In this document: piece by piece, positions 54,801-64,000 of the stretch
Layout of the letters: every line of letters starts with the position of its first letter
How positions within the stretch are numbered: position 1 is the stretch's first letter
Source of the DNA: JABDMH01 sp965223105
GTDB lineage: Bacteria > Bacteroidota > Bacteroidia > Chitinophagales > Saprospiraceae
NCBI GenBank assembly: GCA_965223105.1
Contig: OZ244987.1
Coordinates: 6,076,001-6,140,000, forward strand
DNA length: 64,000 nucleotides
Direction: 5' to 3'
Notes under the pieces: model-generated
The model's input: only the letters and a program-made list of their open reading frames with translations
The model's database searches: none
What the model was told of the DNA's origin: nothing
Made by a program: the position numbers and the translations under genes

Positions 54801-57079
54801 TCAACCTCTGCAGACAATTGCTCGTAAGATTTGCAATCTCCGTTACCGGCTAGGTGAGTACACCCTGATGCATCAGGTAGATTCTTAAAGCGATCAAAGA
54901 TGTATTCTTCAGTGCCATTGTCCGGATCACAGTCGATATCGTACAACTGGGCATGTTCTTCACCGTTTCCATTCTCTCCATTGAACTCTGCTTTAGCACA
55001 ACCAAAGTAATATTGGTAGCACTGCTCAAAGATGTGTCGGAAGTACTGGGCATCTACCGGATATGGATGATCTATGCACTCAAGCGTGGCAAATTTCATC
55101 AGATCATACAACCATGAGTTGTAGATCAGCTCACCACAAGGTACACCATCGGTACACCACCACTCAAGATTCTTAGCATAATGTGCTTCCACTTCCGCAT
55201 TGAAGTTGTGATCTCCTTTGTGTTTGTCGGGCTCAAGGAATGCAGAATAAATGCTGTCTCCATGAGGTCCGGAGCAAACAACTTTCACGCTGTCACAGAG
55301 ATCGATACAGGCTTCATACCAGTCTGTTCTTCGTGCCAGCAGTAAATTCACTCCACAGTTGTCCCAACTTCCTTCATCAAAAGTTTCGGCATCAACCCAG
55401 ACTTTCTTATCACTGAGACTTACGGTAACCCCTTTGTCAGATACAGCTACTGGTTTTGTACGATCTTTGACTACGAGGTAGCAATAAACGGTGTCAACGT
55501 TGTGACACTCATCATAGATCTCGTAAAGTACCTGTATAGGTGTTCCGTCGGCACTCTTCGGTAGACGTACTCTTTCGTGCAGTTCATAACATACACCGTC
55601 AACCTTGTACTTAGGATCTTTAAGGCACTCATATTTGTGGTGGAACTCATCACATTCTTCACCAGATTCGGTCAAGACCCAAGAACCCACACCATCTATT
55701 CTAGCTTTTACTTGCTTGATACCTGACCAGTCATCATAAACACATAATGGAGGCAGATAAGTGTGTGCATAGCAGTCGTGTGTGGAAGTCGGAACCAAAA
55801 TCACGTAAGATAGAGAGCACTGTGTATGGTGATCCAAGAATTCCTGATCAAAGTACGCCGGATCAAAACAATCGGGACTTAACAAGTTCTGCTCTTGTAT
55901 GTCATCATACTTACACTTAGCCATTGGAGGCACGGTATCGAAGTCGATCACCCAATACTCGCAGCGCCAGTAGCCGGGAGAGACTTCCTCAAAGGCATTG
56001 GCTGTACCGGGCCCACCGGCAGCAGGCATAACTGTGCACATTCCTCCCAGATCATCAGCATAACATGTCTGCTTGATGTCAATGGTCACTTTATATTGCG
56101 GTGAACAAGGATCTTCAAATGGCCAGCATCCCACACTTACAGAGATACCGCATTTGGGATCGAAGGTTGCCGGTGAGGCGATGGCACACTTCTCACTCTC
56201 CTCGGCTTCGAGGAAATAGAGAGTATCACATTCGCCAGCAATTGGCATGCCTGTAGAGGAATCCAAAGCCGGTGCAACCATAAATGGTCCGAAGCTGGTA
56301 GATACCCCACAATAGGTAGTATCTCTCTCAGCGCAGTAAATGTTATCGGGCGTAAGTTGTGGCAATCTAAACACGCAAATCGTGTCATAAGCCACACCAC
56401 GGTTGCCATTTTTGTCAAAAGCTTCAAATTCCAAGGCAACGATCTTGGCTGTATCCAAGCCTACAGCACAAGGAAAGGGAGTTACCCAAGGAGCAACAAA
56501 CTCAGTCGGTACGGTGCCCACACATGGCACGGTACCCGGCTTGTAGTCTGGGCCAGGATATGGCTCATACTCACCATCGTTGTCGCCATAAAAACGGTCC
56601 AGGTAAAGACCGATGTCATTGACTTCCTCGTCGAGGCAGTACAAATAAAATTTTTGACCCACAATCAGTGGTCCATTGCTTTGTTTAAAAGTCAAGTCGC
56701 TCCAACAACTACCTAGGCCGTTGGTAAAATTGACTTTGTAGGTTCGTCCCAGGGCACTACAGGCATTGAAGCTGATTGCATCCGTACAGGCATTGATGGT
56801 GCCGGTTTGTACAACCCCGTTAAATTGGTTGTAAACCACATAATCCATCGGAAATGCGTCTGCACAATTGGTCACAAACTCCCCTCCTGCTACATTAATG
56901 TCGCCATTGGCATCCAAGGCAGCATTAATGTTGGTACAGTTGGGTCCTGCTGTTTGAGCCATTGTACTCACTGCTCCGAAGAACAGAAGTACGCTAGCCA
57001 GCGCCCACTGCACGCACTGTCCCACTTTAGACGGAATCCAACTCGAAGGCTGAATAGAAGTAACATTCGTCTCTTTCAT
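51839..57079 (-). CDS. Giant T9SS-secreted Cys-rich protein with dockerin-like and cohesin-like modules
   Basis: 1746 residues, the largest gene here. The signal peptide is VGQCVQWALASVLLFFGAVS. The body (to about 1380) is rich in Cys, Asp, Trp and Tyr, with HYR-like phrases (VKDRTKPVAVSDKGVTVSLS, VRDTTPPVCVITGPVEDGG). A dockerin-like pair is at about 1410-1465 (VSTLDLVKIQKHILG, then AADANVDGRISALDLLEIRK): the second loop is canonical, the first is one residue shorter and lacks acidic ligands. A cohesin-like beta module is at about 1510-1640 (DITGYQFTLNLDKNALRIVN). The T9SS sorting domain covers the last 80 residues (NEPNPFNEATVVGFNLPES, LYYQLDTEAFTATKKMIVIE). Overall layout is as in the 1446-aa protein, but the bodies differ. 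A surface or matrix role is inferred. Confidence 0.87.
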   Translation of the reverse strand: MKETNVTSIQPSSWIPSKVGQCVQWALASVLLFFGAVSTMAQTAGPNCTNINAALDANGDINVAGGEFVTNCADAFPMDYVVYNQFNGVVQTGTINACTDAISFNACSALGRTYKVNFTNGLGSCWSDLTFKQSNGPLIVGQKFYLYCLDEEVNDIGLYLDRFYGDNDGEYEPYPGPDYKPGTVPCVGTVPTEFVAPWVTPFPCAVGLDTAKIVALEFEAFDKNGNRGVAYDTICVFRLPQLTPDNIYCAERDTTYCGVSTSFGPFMVAPALDSSTGMPIAGECDTLYFLEAEESEKCAIASPATFDPKCGISVSVGCWPFEDPCSPQYKVTIDIKQTCYADDLGGMCTVMPAAGGPGTANAFEEVSPGYWRCEYWVIDFDTVPPMAKCKYDDIQEQNLLSPDCFDPAYFDQEFLDHHTQCSLSYVILVPTSTHDCYAHTYLPPLCVYDDWSGIKQVKARIDGVGSWVLTESGEECDEFHHKYECLKDPKYKVDGVCYELHERVRLPKSADGTPIQVLYEIYDECHNVDTVYCYLVVKDRTKPVAVSDKGVTVSLSDKKVWVDAETFDEGSWDNCGVNLLLARRTDWYEACIDLCDSVKVVCSGPHGDSIYSAFLEPDKHKGDHNFNAEVEAHYAKNLEWWCTDGVPCGELIYNSWLYDLMKFATLECIDHPYPVDAQYFRHIFEQCYQYYFGCAKAEFNGENGNGEEHAQLYDIDCDPDNGTEEYIFDRFKNLPDASGCTHLAGNGDCKSYEQLSAEVDIYEQIGGGWSDAVPFSCEDACGPVTVEILVMDYWCNWSKAWTKVWVEDKTPVSIGKDVYDEVEISCYTYKQGKYDYPGEVHPVSLQWIVDLAKTGDQEAQDSLDAILGGYRKAWVDPYGNYVDEDWNPIDCEITFNDYVCSCYVRDTQIRVYDEHLGYIWKDSSWTHCEFFDDEIELQHGVVAVNCAENVQCEQEIWCDFDHCGQGVIYRKFKIWQGCPPNEEHSSGHIPDTIYRHQRIWVGNQCELNKYMFDVPYDTEVIACGLEYDPDGSGNIIGAAGPDSTGFATYKFDDDCRIIGIAYEDQVFKIVGGDAGCYKILRHWYFADWCDGKPVDPLWWKNREGSVVGPCIQKIIVRDTTPPVCVITGPVEDGGSVDAAGCYYTLNATVDITDACGLIKYHWELKDITKDGEEFVVDSDDDELNSEETDQVEITVEDLPTGDYVLKVRTTDECQNEGYCEYFFTVEAGKKPSPVCITSLTVELTPWDRDQDGQIDTAKGAVWADEFDRSSSAPCGEEDETLGFYIEFLEDGDTLNGEFDEGDLDSLALGCEHVGTHTVRMWVVSESGSADFCDVILIVQNNMGGCGDISNAISGVIVTELEESVAQVEVTAQLENGQNINGATTLQGVYNLTSTILSGQKVTITPKKTIGVDNGVSTLDLVKIQKHILGKAALDSEYKQIAADANVDGRISALDLLEIRKVILGKADEFSNVDSWRFFNKINNDEKYVIDPVQGIMVVDWLGVKVGDVDNSADGAVGAGRSGKSLVFNVDDAQLIAGNQYKVDFRANNFNDITGYQFTLNLDKNALRIVNVESGVIEMTGDNFGMNRIEDGLITTSWNVAEGMSIDQDEVVFSVVVEAKSGVQLSDAMTVNSRITAAEAYNSADQIHDVSLNYTGALVQGGFALLQNEPNPFNEATVVGFNLPESMSASITVYDVTGKVVKVVDGDYAKGYNEVTFKRSDLSTTGVLYYQLDTEAFTATKKMIVIE

Positions 57080-57780
57080 GAGTTCTAGTTTTGGTTATTA
57101 AATAAATTCGGTTTTTACTAAAAAATATCAATCATAGAATATACTATCCTAATCTACATAGGAGTAGTCCGACAACTTCATTAAGGAGTCAGAAAACTCT
57201 TATTTATGTCTTAATAGTATAAGAAGATTGCTCTACGAGTGAGAGATCAAAACGAGAAGGAATTCTTGAGTTAGCTTCAGCGTAATTGTTCTTCATTCAG
57301 TGAGTTAAAGTTCTTATACAATTGTTCTTTGTCTTCTGTTGATGAACTGCTCTAAATCCTTGAGTTACTTATAGAAACAAATTCACCATCACAAATATAA
57401 ACGAATGACACAAACATTCTATACCAAGCAAATGGTAATTTTTACATTAGTATAATCTACCATGTCTATCTTAGTGGATGTCAATTCGTTCATTCTGTTT
57501 AAGATACGCAAAAAAAATCAAACTTTTTTTTTCATATGTTTTGACAGATTCTCAGGTAAAGACATCAGTCGAAGGCACAATTGTAGTAGGTGTGAAGAGT
57601 GCATGCCCAAGCACTAATTGATCGCCAATACCTTTGAGTTTCAAATCAGTTTGACTACCCAAATTGGACCGATCGGGGAGAATGGCACTTTTCTCCATCA
57701 AAAAGAGCGCCAAAAATGAGTGTGCTTGCAAAAAGAGAATGCGTTTGGATATGATGTAACTGAAATTTAAGACAACGGGC
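57080..57780. other. Long gene-free leader/intergenic stretch upstream of the 1746-aa gene
   Basis: About 700 AT-rich bases between the giant gene and the rRNA terminator. It holds the candidate promoter at 57392-57428 and hence a possible 5' leader of about 305 bases. A minus-strand frame of 84 codons (57552-57806) runs into the rRNA terminator and has no convincing features, so I reject it. Short similar segments (AATTGTTCTT at about 57285 and 57318) occur in the leader. No 23S or 5S rRNA sequence is recognisable. Confidence 0.5.
57392..57428 (-). promoter_or_regulatory. Candidate promoter of the 1746-aa T9SS gene
   Basis: TATATTTG at 57399-57392 (minus strand) matches the -7 element exactly. 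The nearest CTTG upstream (57428-57425) is 25 bases away, longer than the 20-21 bases in the two better promoters here, so the call is weaker. Confidence 0.35.
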
Positions 57781-57822
57781 CAATAAAACAAAGGGCCAGC
57801 AAACAATGTAGTTTACTGGCCC
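57781..57822 (-). terminator. Terminator of the 16S-tRNA-Ile-tRNA-Ala unit
   Basis: GGGCCAGTAAAC and GTTTGCTGGCCC form a 12-bp stem with one G-U pair and a 6-base loop, followed by TTTGTTTTATTG on the minus strand. It starts 10 bases behind tRNA-Ala. It closes the operon before any 23S gene. Confidence 0.88.
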
Positions 57823-57831
57823 TAAAAGTTG

Positions 57832-57905
57832 TGGAGGATATCGGGCTCGAACCGATGACCTCCTGGTTGCAAACCAGGTGCTCTAGCCAACTGAGCTAAT
57901 CCCCC
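57832..57905 (-). tRNA. tRNA-Ala (anticodon TGC)
   Basis: A complete 74-base cloverleaf read on the minus strand. The acceptor stem GGGGGAT pairs with ATCCTCC (one G-U pair). The anticodon arm is CCTGG-TTTGCAA-CCAGG, giving TGC, and the T arm has GGTTCGAGC. CCA is not encoded beyond the discriminator A. It follows tRNA-Ile in the rRNA unit. Confidence 0.97.
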
Positions 57906-58029
57906 TTGTCCACCAAAGCTTTAGCAACGGTGGGCCTTTTTCCATCAACCTTCCTATGACGACCGGCCAAATGGAGATTTTGGCAATGATACAATGGGCA
58001 GTTAGATACTCCCTGTCCATGTGCCCCGG

Positions 58030-58103
58030 TAGTCCCGGGCAGACTTGAACTGCCGACCTCTACATTATCAGTGTAGCGCTCTAACCAGCTGAGCTACGGG
58101 ACT
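58030..58103 (-). tRNA. tRNA-Ile (anticodon GAT)
   Basis: A complete 74-base cloverleaf on the minus strand. AGTCCCG pairs with CGGGACT. The anticodon arm is CTACA-CTGATAA-TGTAG, giving GAT, and the T arm has AGTTCAAGT. It is 186 bases behind the 16S 3' end and 124 bases before tRNA-Ala, the usual order of a bacterial 16S-23S spacer. Confidence 0.97.
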
Positions 58104-58289
58104 AGAAAGTCCCTGACTGTCCGCTCGATCTTGAGAACAGATAACCAGGGAGTTTGTACCTCACCTGAATAGAAACAAGAAGCAGAGCTTTTTCACGGTA
58201 TTCAGATTCGTACAAAGCAATATTAAGGGAAAGGGTAAGTCAAAGGGAAGAAGAAAAGCCAGTTTGGCTAAAGCAGATTTATAGACTCT

Positions 58290-59824
<1,535 letters not shown>

Positions 59825-59998
59825 AAACTCTTACTATATTCATTGCCCGTAGATCTCTCTACAGACCTCCACCTCTGCCTCACTAGCTTCTTTCTTCTCT
59901 CTTTTCCTTACCCATTCGTGTCAATGAACTTCTTTTTCTCAACCTTAGCTACCTCACACTTGCTCTCTTCCTCCAATACCCCCTCGCTAAAGCGGACG
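59825..59998 (-). other. rRNA leader
   Basis: About 170 bases between the predicted start of transcription and the 16S 5' end. On the minus strand the leader is strongly purine-rich (GA-rich blocks), which is usual for rRNA leaders that carry processing and antitermination signals; no defined boxA was identified by eye. Confidence 0.5.
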
Positions 59999-60031
59999 CA
60001 AATATAAGCAGATTGCCCCCATTTTTACAAG
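59999..60031 (-). promoter_or_regulatory. rRNA operon promoter (Bacteroidota type)
   Basis: On the minus strand CTTG at 60031-60028 and TATATTTG at 60006-59999 are 21 bases apart, an exact TAnnTTTG -7 element with a TTG -33 element. Predicted start about 59992. The match and its position in front of 16S support each other. Confidence 0.7.
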
Positions 60032-60524
60032 AAATCAGATTGAAATCAGTACCTAGACAGATCACCTTACAATCGTATCGATTTTAGGTTTTAACCGGCA
60101 GTACTTTAAACAAGTGTGGAGGGATCCTGAACGCAAAAAATTCTGTCCAAGCCCAGGGCCATCGGATGGCTTGAGCGCACATAGAAAAGTCACACAGCAA
60201 CGAATATGGAGCAAAAGAACGACCTTTAGAGCTCTTTTTTGATGCCAAAGGGTCTAATTTTGAATTGAAACGATCAATTCGTGCAGCTAAAAATATCCCT
60301 CTTGACTTTAAGGCTTTTCAGTGCTATTTTTACAGTTACAGCAGATCAAATAAAAAGAGGCAATGACCGTTTAGAAATCATCGCCTCCGTGAAAAAGCTC
60401 TATACACACAAAGATACCACTATTTGCACCCGTGATCCAGCATAATGCTGTGTTTAAACGTTAGATTGAAGTAAGCTCAACACCTCCTGCTGTAGGAACT
60501 ATTTTTTTTGATGGATAATTATGT
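60032..60524. other. Gene-free stretch between the rRNA promoter and the kinase gene
   Basis: About 490 bases. No coding frame is supported. A partial hairpin CAAGCC ... GGCTTG is at about 60150-60175. A plus-strand promoter for the kinase gene must lie here, but no exact TAnnTTTG element was found. Confidence 0.45.
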
Positions 60525-60547
60525 CGGTCGATCCATCCCTTCGACCG
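60525..60547 (+). repeat. 7-bp inverted repeat just before the kinase start codon
   Basis: CGGTCGA (60525-60531) and TCGACCG (60541-60547) are perfect inverted repeats with a 9-base loop, ending four bases before the ATG at 60552. As RNA it could hide the initiation region; as DNA it could be an operator. Confidence 0.45.
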
Positions 60548-60551
60548 CCAT

Positions 60552-61748
60552 ATGGTACGTACTATGGAAACCTTGCATGATGTGTCGCTCCCTGCCCTGC
60601 CTTCATCTGACCAGACCTCCAATGCTGAGTCGGATCAAAAAGACCTGTCTGTCATATCCTATTCGCTAGACTTAGAAGATAAAGACTTTCGTAGGAAGCA
60701 AACCAAACTGACCATCGCCATCATCACACTTTGGACCATTGTTCAGTTCATTACCTTTCTCAAGAATCTATTTATATACAACTTACTTGCCGAACCGGTT
60801 AACTATGCAAGCCAGCTCTCAAAACGTGCCATTCCCTGGATTACTGCCATTGTCTTTATCTTCATCATCAACTATTCCTCAAAGTATTTTCTCAAGGCCA
60901 AAGTCAGGTTGATCCAGTTACCGCTGATCCATTTCATCCTGGCTTCATTTATTTCCATATCCATCTACTTATTCGCCTATTATTCTATCTCAATAATGGG
61001 TACAAAGGCATTTGCGGCTTCCGAAGTCCTCAAATATTTCATGGTTGAGATTGATCGGTTATTTCTCATCTACCTATTGATCAGCTTAACGACAACCGCC
61101 CATTACTATTTCCACGAGATTCGGACCAGGGATCTGGCTTTGCAAAAAATGCAAAATGCGTACCGTCAATCACGCATCATCTCACTCAACAACGAGGTCA
61201 ATCCTCATATGATCTTCAACACACTCAACAATATCTATACACTAATTTCTGAAGATCTCAATCATGCCAAAAACATGATTGTGGATTTTGCAGATCTGTT
61301 GCGTGAAAATCTCAGGCACAAAGGCAGCATATATACTACCATGACTCATGAAGAGGAGTTTTTGAAAAACTATGTAAATCTTCAAAATTACACGAGCAAG
61401 AAATACGATCTGAGATTTATTCAACAGGATCCTAAAGTCCATAATGCCATTCTTCCCAAAATGATTTTGCAGCCTCTGATCGAGAATGCGATAAAACACA
61501 ATTCACTACCCAATTCTCAAATGTTGAAAATTAAGATTAAGAGCGAAATTCGAGACTCTAGATTAATCATAAACGTGAGCAATAATATTTGCGCTAACCA
61601 TGATGGTCAGAATGGATCGAAAATGGGCATAGGAACTGAAAATATTCTTCGAAGATTAGAAGTGCTGTATCCCAATGATTTTAAGTTTAAGGTCAATAAG
61701 GATTCGGATTCATATATCAGCACAATCGATATCCCATTTAGAGAGTGA
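60552..61748 (+). CDS. LytS/YehU-type sensor histidine kinase
   Basis: A 398-residue inner-membrane sensor. About four helices lie in residues 55-200. The His_kinase (PF06580-type) phosphoacceptor region follows: NNEVNPHMIFNTLNNIYTL, with the histidine at about 221. The ATP-binding part has ILQPLIENAIKHN (N box) and SKMGIGTENILRRLEVLY (G box). No extracellular sensor domain is evident, so the signal is probably sensed by the membrane part. The LytTR response regulator follows at 46 bases. An ATG four codons later is also possible as start. Confidence 0.9.
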   Translation: MVRTMETLHDVSLPALPSSDQTSNAESDQKDLSVISYSLDLEDKDFRRKQTKLTIAIITLWTIVQFITFLKNLFIYNLLAEPVNYASQLSKRAIPWITAIVFIFIINYSSKYFLKAKVRLIQLPLIHFILASFISISIYLFAYYSISIMGTKAFAASEVLKYFMVEIDRLFLIYLLISLTTTAHYYFHEIRTRDLALQKMQNAYRQSRIISLNNEVNPHMIFNTLNNIYTLISEDLNHAKNMIVDFADLLRENLRHKGSIYTTMTHEEEFLKNYVNLQNYTSKKYDLRFIQQDPKVHNAILPKMILQPLIENAIKHNSLPNSQMLKIKIKSEIRDSRLIINVSNNICANHDGQNGSKMGIGTENILRRLEVLYPNDFKFKVNKDSDSYISTIDIPFRE

Positions 61749-61794
61749 CTTATTATGAAAAGATATTCTTCACCAACTTAACTTCCAGATTCTT

Positions 61795-62565
61795 TTGATA
61801 AGCGAAACCAACAAACTGATTAAAACTGTTGTCATTGACGATGAAGAGTTAGCGAGAAAACGCATTAAAAATCTATTGGTTGACCATGATGAGTTTCTAT
61901 TAGTCGGAGAAGCCGGCGAAGCTCAAGAGGCTTTACAAATTATAGAAGATAAGCGTCCTGATCTGCTCTTCCTAGATATATCACTACCTGGCTTGGATGG
62001 CTTTGCAATTATTGAAGCTATAAAAGATGTGCAACTGCCTTTTGTCATTGTGGTCAGTGGATCTGAAGGGCATGCCTTAAAGGCTTTTGAATATCAAGCT
62101 TTTGATTATTTATTGAAGCCATTCAAAGACGATAGATTTACCAAGGCTATTGACCTGGTGAAGGCTAAATTTTATGAAACTGAGCCCAATGGGAAAGAAT
62201 TATTGCTTGAGAATGATGCCCTTGAATCACAGAGGTCAGATGAGATCATTCCCATTAAACACGCCGGTAAAATACTATTTATTGAACCTAACGACATTCA
62301 GTACATCGAAGCCTCCGGCTACTACATCGAAATCAATGCGCATGGCAAAAAACACCTACTGAGGCAATCAATGGGTAGAATTCTGAGAAGATTGGATGCT
62401 GGAAAATTCATAAGAATTCACCGATCTACCATCATTAATCTTCACTTCATGAGTGAAATTGTTCGTTCAACGCATAAAGATCATCTGGTGAAAATGAAAG
62501 ATGGCAAGATGTTTAAAGTGAGTAAGTCCTTCAAAAAAACGCTCTTCAGAAAATTGCATTTATAA
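61795..62565 (+). CDS. LytTR-family response regulator
   Basis: A 256-residue DNA-binding regulator. The receiver domain (about residues 10-125) has the acidic pocket VVIDDEELARKR, the phosphoacceptor in LLFLDISLPGLDG (Asp about 62), and the lysine in DYLLKPFKDDRF. The C-terminal LytTR domain (about 155-255) shows IQYIEASGYYIEINAHGK, FIRIHRSTIINLHFM. The only start that fits is a TTG at 61795. It pairs with the kinase upstream. The targets are unknown; LytTR regulators often control surface polysaccharides and adhesion. Confidence 0.9.
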   Translation: MISETNKLIKTVVIDDEELARKRIKNLLVDHDEFLLVGEAGEAQEALQIIEDKRPDLLFLDISLPGLDGFAIIEAIKDVQLPFVIVVSGSEGHALKAFEYQAFDYLLKPFKDDRFTKAIDLVKAKFYETEPNGKELLLENDALESQRSDEIIPIKHAGKILFIEPNDIQYIEASGYYIEINAHGKKHLLRQSMGRILRRLDAGKFIRIHRSTIINLHFMSEIVRSTHKDHLVKMKDGKMFKVSKSFKKTLFRKLHL

Positions 62566-62593
62566 CCTTTTTCTCATCGATTTATGACTTCCA

Positions 62594-64000
62594 TTACTGT
62601 AGGATAAAAAATTGAGGAATATGGCTTTTGGCTGATATAATTTTCATGAAATATAGCCCACGAGGCCAGTCAGAAACATCAACATCAATCGTGAGGTCAG
62701 ATAATGAGTTATTCGAAGAATAAACCAGTGTCCCGGCAAGAGAATAGATGTCTATTCTTGGAGAGGATAGATCATCGATTGCTATGGTGATCAATGAGGA
62801 TGCGGGATTAGGAAAAATTTCCACCTCCTTATTAAACACATCGTGCGTATTTGTAAACATCGCTGCCATCTCTACTGCAGCCAGGGCATTGATCCGGCCG
62901 AATCCTTGGAATGCATCCGGAACTGTCCCTGAGGAATCTCCACAGGTATCCAAAACCGATATTGGTACTGCCGTAGATTCAATGATTTCTTCCAGGATGT
63001 CTACTTCACCAGCAAGTGAAGGATTTGCACTGATCAGTAGAGCTACTAAGCCAGCCACATGTGGACCGGCCATACTGGTGCCTGAAAGTGCCCCATAACC
63101 TCCACCCTTGATGGTAGAAACAACTTCTCGGCCTGGAGCTATCACATTTGGCTTCGCCCTTTCAACTTCATCCACAATGACCGGACCTAGACTACTGAAA
63201 GAGGAGAGTAAATCAGTGGAATCTACCGACCCAACAACAAATGAACCATCGAAAATTGCGGGTGGTGCACTGATCGTACCACATCCATTACGGCCGGCAT
63301 TCCCAGCGGACGCTACAACAATAATTCCGGCCGTCCTGAGATTTTGGATCGCATCCTCCAGCAAGTGATAATTGTCAGGGCTGCATCCCTCAAAGTCGGG
63401 ACAGCTCCAACTGTTGTTGATGACATGAGGTGCCAAATCGGGATTGGGATCTAAACCCTGCAAATTAGTCGGAGCCAGAAACCACTCAAACCCGGCCAAG
63501 TAGCTCGCAGGAGACCCAAAACCACGCTCCATATTACGAACGGCAATCCATTTGGCATCTGGAGCTACTCCCACCGTCCGCTGGCTGTTTTGATCCTGCC
63601 CCACCATGATGCCCATGGTGTGCGTACCATGGCTCGATGCCGCATCATCGCAAGGTTCCTCCAAGCTTAGACCACAGGGATTGGTAAACTGGTCGATGAT
63701 TGAATCCATGTGGAGAGGACTAATCGCATTGATCGCATCATACCAGTGATAATCGTGCCTGGCATCATCATTTTGCCATCCCCGATATTGCTCCTTCAAG
63801 GCTGGATGATTCCAATCGACTCCAGTGTCGTGACCTCCAACAACCACTCCTTCGCCATTTATACCTTTTTCCCATACCTCATCTGCCCCTATAAGTTCAA
63901 GACCCCATGGCAAATCTTCCATCTCCATGGGGCCAGTTGTGCCTGCCAGTGATGTGGAGATTTTCTGATTCAACGTCCAGTTTGCCACTATGTCGAACGA
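62594..64000 (-). CDS. Subtilisin-like serine protease (S8) with T9SS sorting domain, 5' part beyond window
   Basis: About 469 residues are visible; the frame is still open at the window edge, so the signal peptide and most of the propeptide are missing (the edge reads SFDIVANWTLN, which looks like the end of an I9-type propeptide). The catalytic triad is complete: Asp in GGHDTGVDWNHP, His in SSHGTHTMGIMVG and Ser in LSGTSMAGPHVAGL. The oxyanion asparagine is in VINNSWSCPDFEG. The last ~75 residues are a T9SS sorting domain (VEIFPNPASSLITIAIDD, GLYFMKIISAKSHIPQFFIL). It is a secreted protease and converges with the regulator gene (28 bases apart). Confidence 0.92.
   Translation of the reverse strand, partial: SFDIVANWTLNQKISTSLAGTTGPMEMEDLPWGLELIGADEVWEKGINGEGVVVGGHDTGVDWNHPALKEQYRGWQNDDARHDYHWYDAINAISPLHMDSIIDQFTNPCGLSLEEPCDDAASSHGTHTMGIMVGQDQNSQRTVGVAPDAKWIAVRNMERGFGSPASYLAGFEWFLAPTNLQGLDPNPDLAPHVINNSWSCPDFEGCSPDNYHLLEDAIQNLRTAGIIVVASAGNAGRNGCGTISAPPAIFDGSFVVGSVDSTDLLSSFSSLGPVIVDEVERAKPNVIAPGREVVSTIKGGGYGALSGTSMAGPHVAGLVALLISANPSLAGEVDILEEIIESTAVPISVLDTCGDSSGTVPDAFQGFGRINALAAVEMAAMFTNTHDVFNKEVEIFPNPASSLITIAIDDLSSPRIDIYSLAGTLVYSSNNSLSDLTIDVDVSDWPRGLYFMKIISAKSHIPQFFILQ

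Noticed and set aside
41996..57079. Cellulosome locus
   Set aside because: Dockerin- and cohesin-like modules are present, but no glycoside hydrolase or carbohydrate-binding motif is visible in the cluster.
57552..57806. 84-codon minus-strand frame behind the tRNA genes
   Set aside because: It begins inside the rRNA terminator hairpin and shows no domain or export signal; also checked as a 23S remnant without success.

Overview
The window looks like chromosomal DNA of a marine-type Bacteroidota, most like a Saprospiraceae/Lewinella-type organism. The evidence is a complete porP-gldKLMN block of the type IX secretion system (T9SS), several giant secreted proteins ending in T9SS sorting domains, promoter motifs of the Bacteroidota type (TTG ... 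TAnnTTTG), an N-terminal viroplasmin-type RNase HI, UMF1 and SusC-free outer-membrane barrel proteins, and frequent starts without an evident Shine-Dalgarno sequence, several of them TTG. The lineage below phylum is inference.

Layout. 1-5.5 kb: a minus-strand operon of a PBP4-type D-Ala-D-Ala carboxypeptidase (cut by the window edge), a zinc deacylase and RimK, then a UMF1 transporter and a beta-helix lipoprotein. 5.7-9.25 kb: a plus-strand operon of three glycosyltransferases. 9.2-10.3 kb: a deletion derivative of a group IIC intron. 10.3-16.1 kb: gldN, gldM, gldL, gldK and a PorP/SprF protein (minus strand). 16.2-24.6 kb: housekeeping genes (MBL-fold hydrolase, Ppx/GppA, rbfA, recG, a phosphoglycerate-dehydrogenase-like enzyme) and an unusual metal permease fused to an MntR-like regulator. 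24.6-31.7 kb: a tightly packed purH-coaX-OMP-TPR-TPR-FKBP operon. 31.9-41.8 kb: tdk, a rhomboid protease, upp-symporter-murQ, lipA, dprA, rnhA, def and ruvX.

42-57 kb is the accessory region: three very large Cys-rich, HYR-like T9SS cargo proteins (1446, 783 and 1746 aa), each apparently with its own terminator. Two of them carry a dockerin-like module followed by a cohesin-like module and the sorting domain. A near full-length group IIC intron, whose reverse transcriptase is broken by one amber codon, and a 5' intron fragment sit directly behind two of these terminators. With the copy behind gldN there are three copies in the same site type and orientation.

57.8-60 kb: a ribosomal RNA unit read on the minus strand, 16S - tRNA-Ile(GAT) - tRNA-Ala(TGC), closed by a strong terminator with no 23S or 5S following, so the 16S gene appears unlinked from 23S. 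60.5-64 kb: a LytS/LytTR-type two-component pair and the major part of a T9SS-exported subtilisin.

Functionally the window joins the T9SS motor and outer-membrane parts (GldKLMN, PorP-like), its probable cargo (three giant adhesin-like proteins, a subtilase), envelope and glycan synthesis (glycosyltransferases, PBP4, MurQ) and core metabolism. No CRISPR array, prophage or classical insertion sequence was seen.
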